DNA from: Muricea muricata
Lineage: Eukaryota > Cnidaria > Anthozoa > Malacalcyonacea > Plexauridae
Reading direction: 5' to 3'
DNA: 64,000 bases
Assembly (NCBI GenBank): GCA_963855995.1
Contig: OY979722.1
Span: 4,464,001-4,528,000, forward strand
The notes beneath the pieces were generated by a model that was given only the letters and a program-made list of their open reading frames with translations, made no database searches and was not told where the DNA came from. The position numbers and the translations under genes were made by a program. Position 1 is the stretch's first letter, and every line of letters begins with the position of its first letter. Positions 62,756 to 64,000 of the stretch are shown piece by piece.

Positions 62756-64000
62756 ACCAATTTTGCAATTAAATTCGTTGCGAGACGAATTCGTTCCATT
62801 AATTGTATAGCCAGGATCAGAACTAATTAGTATGCGAAACCTGCTCGGAAGTTGTCGACAGAGAGTCGCAAGCTTCGGTTTGCGACGGTGACCGAAATTT
62901 TTCTAATTTTCCAAATTTTTTCTGTGCACGAGGAAAGGATCAAGATATTCATCAAGATTTTTGTCAATAGTATTGTACTTTGTTTTAAGGTAATATGCTT
63001 TTTTTTAAATCTGTATTTGTAGAATAGAATGTGGATTGCTCGTACAGGTCGATTTGTATGAAATCGGATTGGAATTAAGTACAATATTGGAGTATAAATT
63101 TCAGTTGTGCTTTCCATGCTGCTTGGCGATGATATGTAAAATTCTCAATATAAAATGCAGCGATTTTTAGTTGAAGCGAGACCTCTACTCAGGCGTTAAC
63201 TCCACCTGAGAAAAGAAATTATATAATGCTAATGTACACATTGCCCTTCCCTTGGCTCTGCAGAGTCAAGCGGTAAAATTTTATCACAAAAATGCACAGG
63301 TTTCAAGTGGCTATTGGCCATCGTGTTGCAGCACACGTCAAGTCATCGACGTATATATGGGCATGAAATTTGTTTCGAAGAAACATTTTCCAAATTGGAC
63401 CCTGATAGGTTACAAATTTGTGGGTGACATTCACGTTGTATGTATAATATTAAATTATAAATCTAACTCCTGTAAATTCTGGGTATGGACATTAAACTTT
63501 TGTGGCAGTGGCTGTCCTATAAAAACAACAAAGGCAGACACAACTCAATATGCGGAGATTACAAATTTAGGTTAAAAGACTTTATTTAACAAAAAGTGCC
63601 AAAATTTATTTTGCTTGTTAAAATTGTGGCAATTACATAAGTCCCTTCAAAAGATCAAATTCATCAATGTATCAAGATGTACCTGTATATCAAAGAGTAT
63701 GTTTCTGACACTGAAGAAGACCCACAAAACTCGCAGCCATTTTAAGACTCCTCCTGATCGACAGTCGTGAGGAATAATTACTTGATGATAATACCGTGAA
63801 ATCTGATACAGTTACTGAGACCTGGAATGTTATACTCAAACTGTTCTGTAGATTTGGACCTTTTAAGATCCTGAAGCTTTAAAGGAAAGCTTTAATTTGG
63901 TGAAAATTGAAAGAATACAAAGAGGTTCCAAACTAACCTAATAAAACATTCTAAGAAACTGTCCAGAAACAGATTTGTCTACTGACTACAGGCGTATTCC
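62756..64000. other. Right-edge stretch, no supported gene
   Basis: A good acceptor-like CTTGGCTCTGCAG (about 63264) opens a plus-strand frame to 63575, but its translation has no recognisable domain and no matching exon is seen. Nothing else is supported. Confidence 0.35.

Noticed and set aside
63252-63575. 107-codon frame behind a good acceptor-like sequence
   Set aside because: Translation is unlike known families and no partner exon is seen before the window edge.

Overview
This is eukaryotic, AT-rich, intron-rich nuclear DNA from an invertebrate animal. The mix of tandem TNF-receptor-like genes, Penelope-like and hAT elements and many foldback MITEs suggests a cnidarian, probably an anthozoan. 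That taxonomic call is inference; no rRNA, mitochondrial or other diagnostic gene is present. No bacterial features, CRISPR arrays or operons are seen. Gene models below were built by hand from splice sites, reading-phase agreement and similarity between paralogues.

Layout: (1) 1.7-10.3 kb, plus strand: two tandem paralogues of a four-helix membrane protein of MARVEL type, each with three recognisable exons; their first exons are missing or uncertain. The second has a 2.5-kb transposon in its last intron. (2) 12.2-48.6 kb, minus strand: four tandem paralogues of a small single-pass receptor (genes 1-4). Each has a single six-cysteine TNFR/BCMA-like domain, a Thr/Ser/Pro-rich stalk introduced by a K-P motif, one membrane helix and a tail. 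All four tails carry a possible TRAF-binding motif (P-x-Q-x-T/S or close variants). Genes 1 and 2 look complete, gene 3 is split by transposons and lacks a visible signal peptide, and gene 4 lacks only its last exon. (3) 54.1-60.7 kb, minus strand: a complete ten-exon homologue of cyclin-D1-binding protein 1 (CCNDBP1/GCIP), 278 codons, with every splice phase in agreement.

The rest is mostly mobile DNA. It includes an intact 2.76-kb hAT transposon with a perfect 8-bp target duplication and a 677-aa transposase; a second, 3.1-kb non-autonomous hAT; and an inverted dimer of a Penelope-like retroelement (RT plus GIY-YIG endonuclease) with hammerhead-like cores at both ends. There is also a palindromic TA-flanked element, a LINE fragment broken by two nested foldback elements, TTA- and TTAA-flanked MITEs, a tRNA-headed SINE and long (TA)n tracts.

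The main biological interest is the receptor cluster. Four diverged single-domain death/TRAF-type receptors sit in one array, two large transposons have entered gene 3, and a Penelope dimer lies in the first intron of gene 1.
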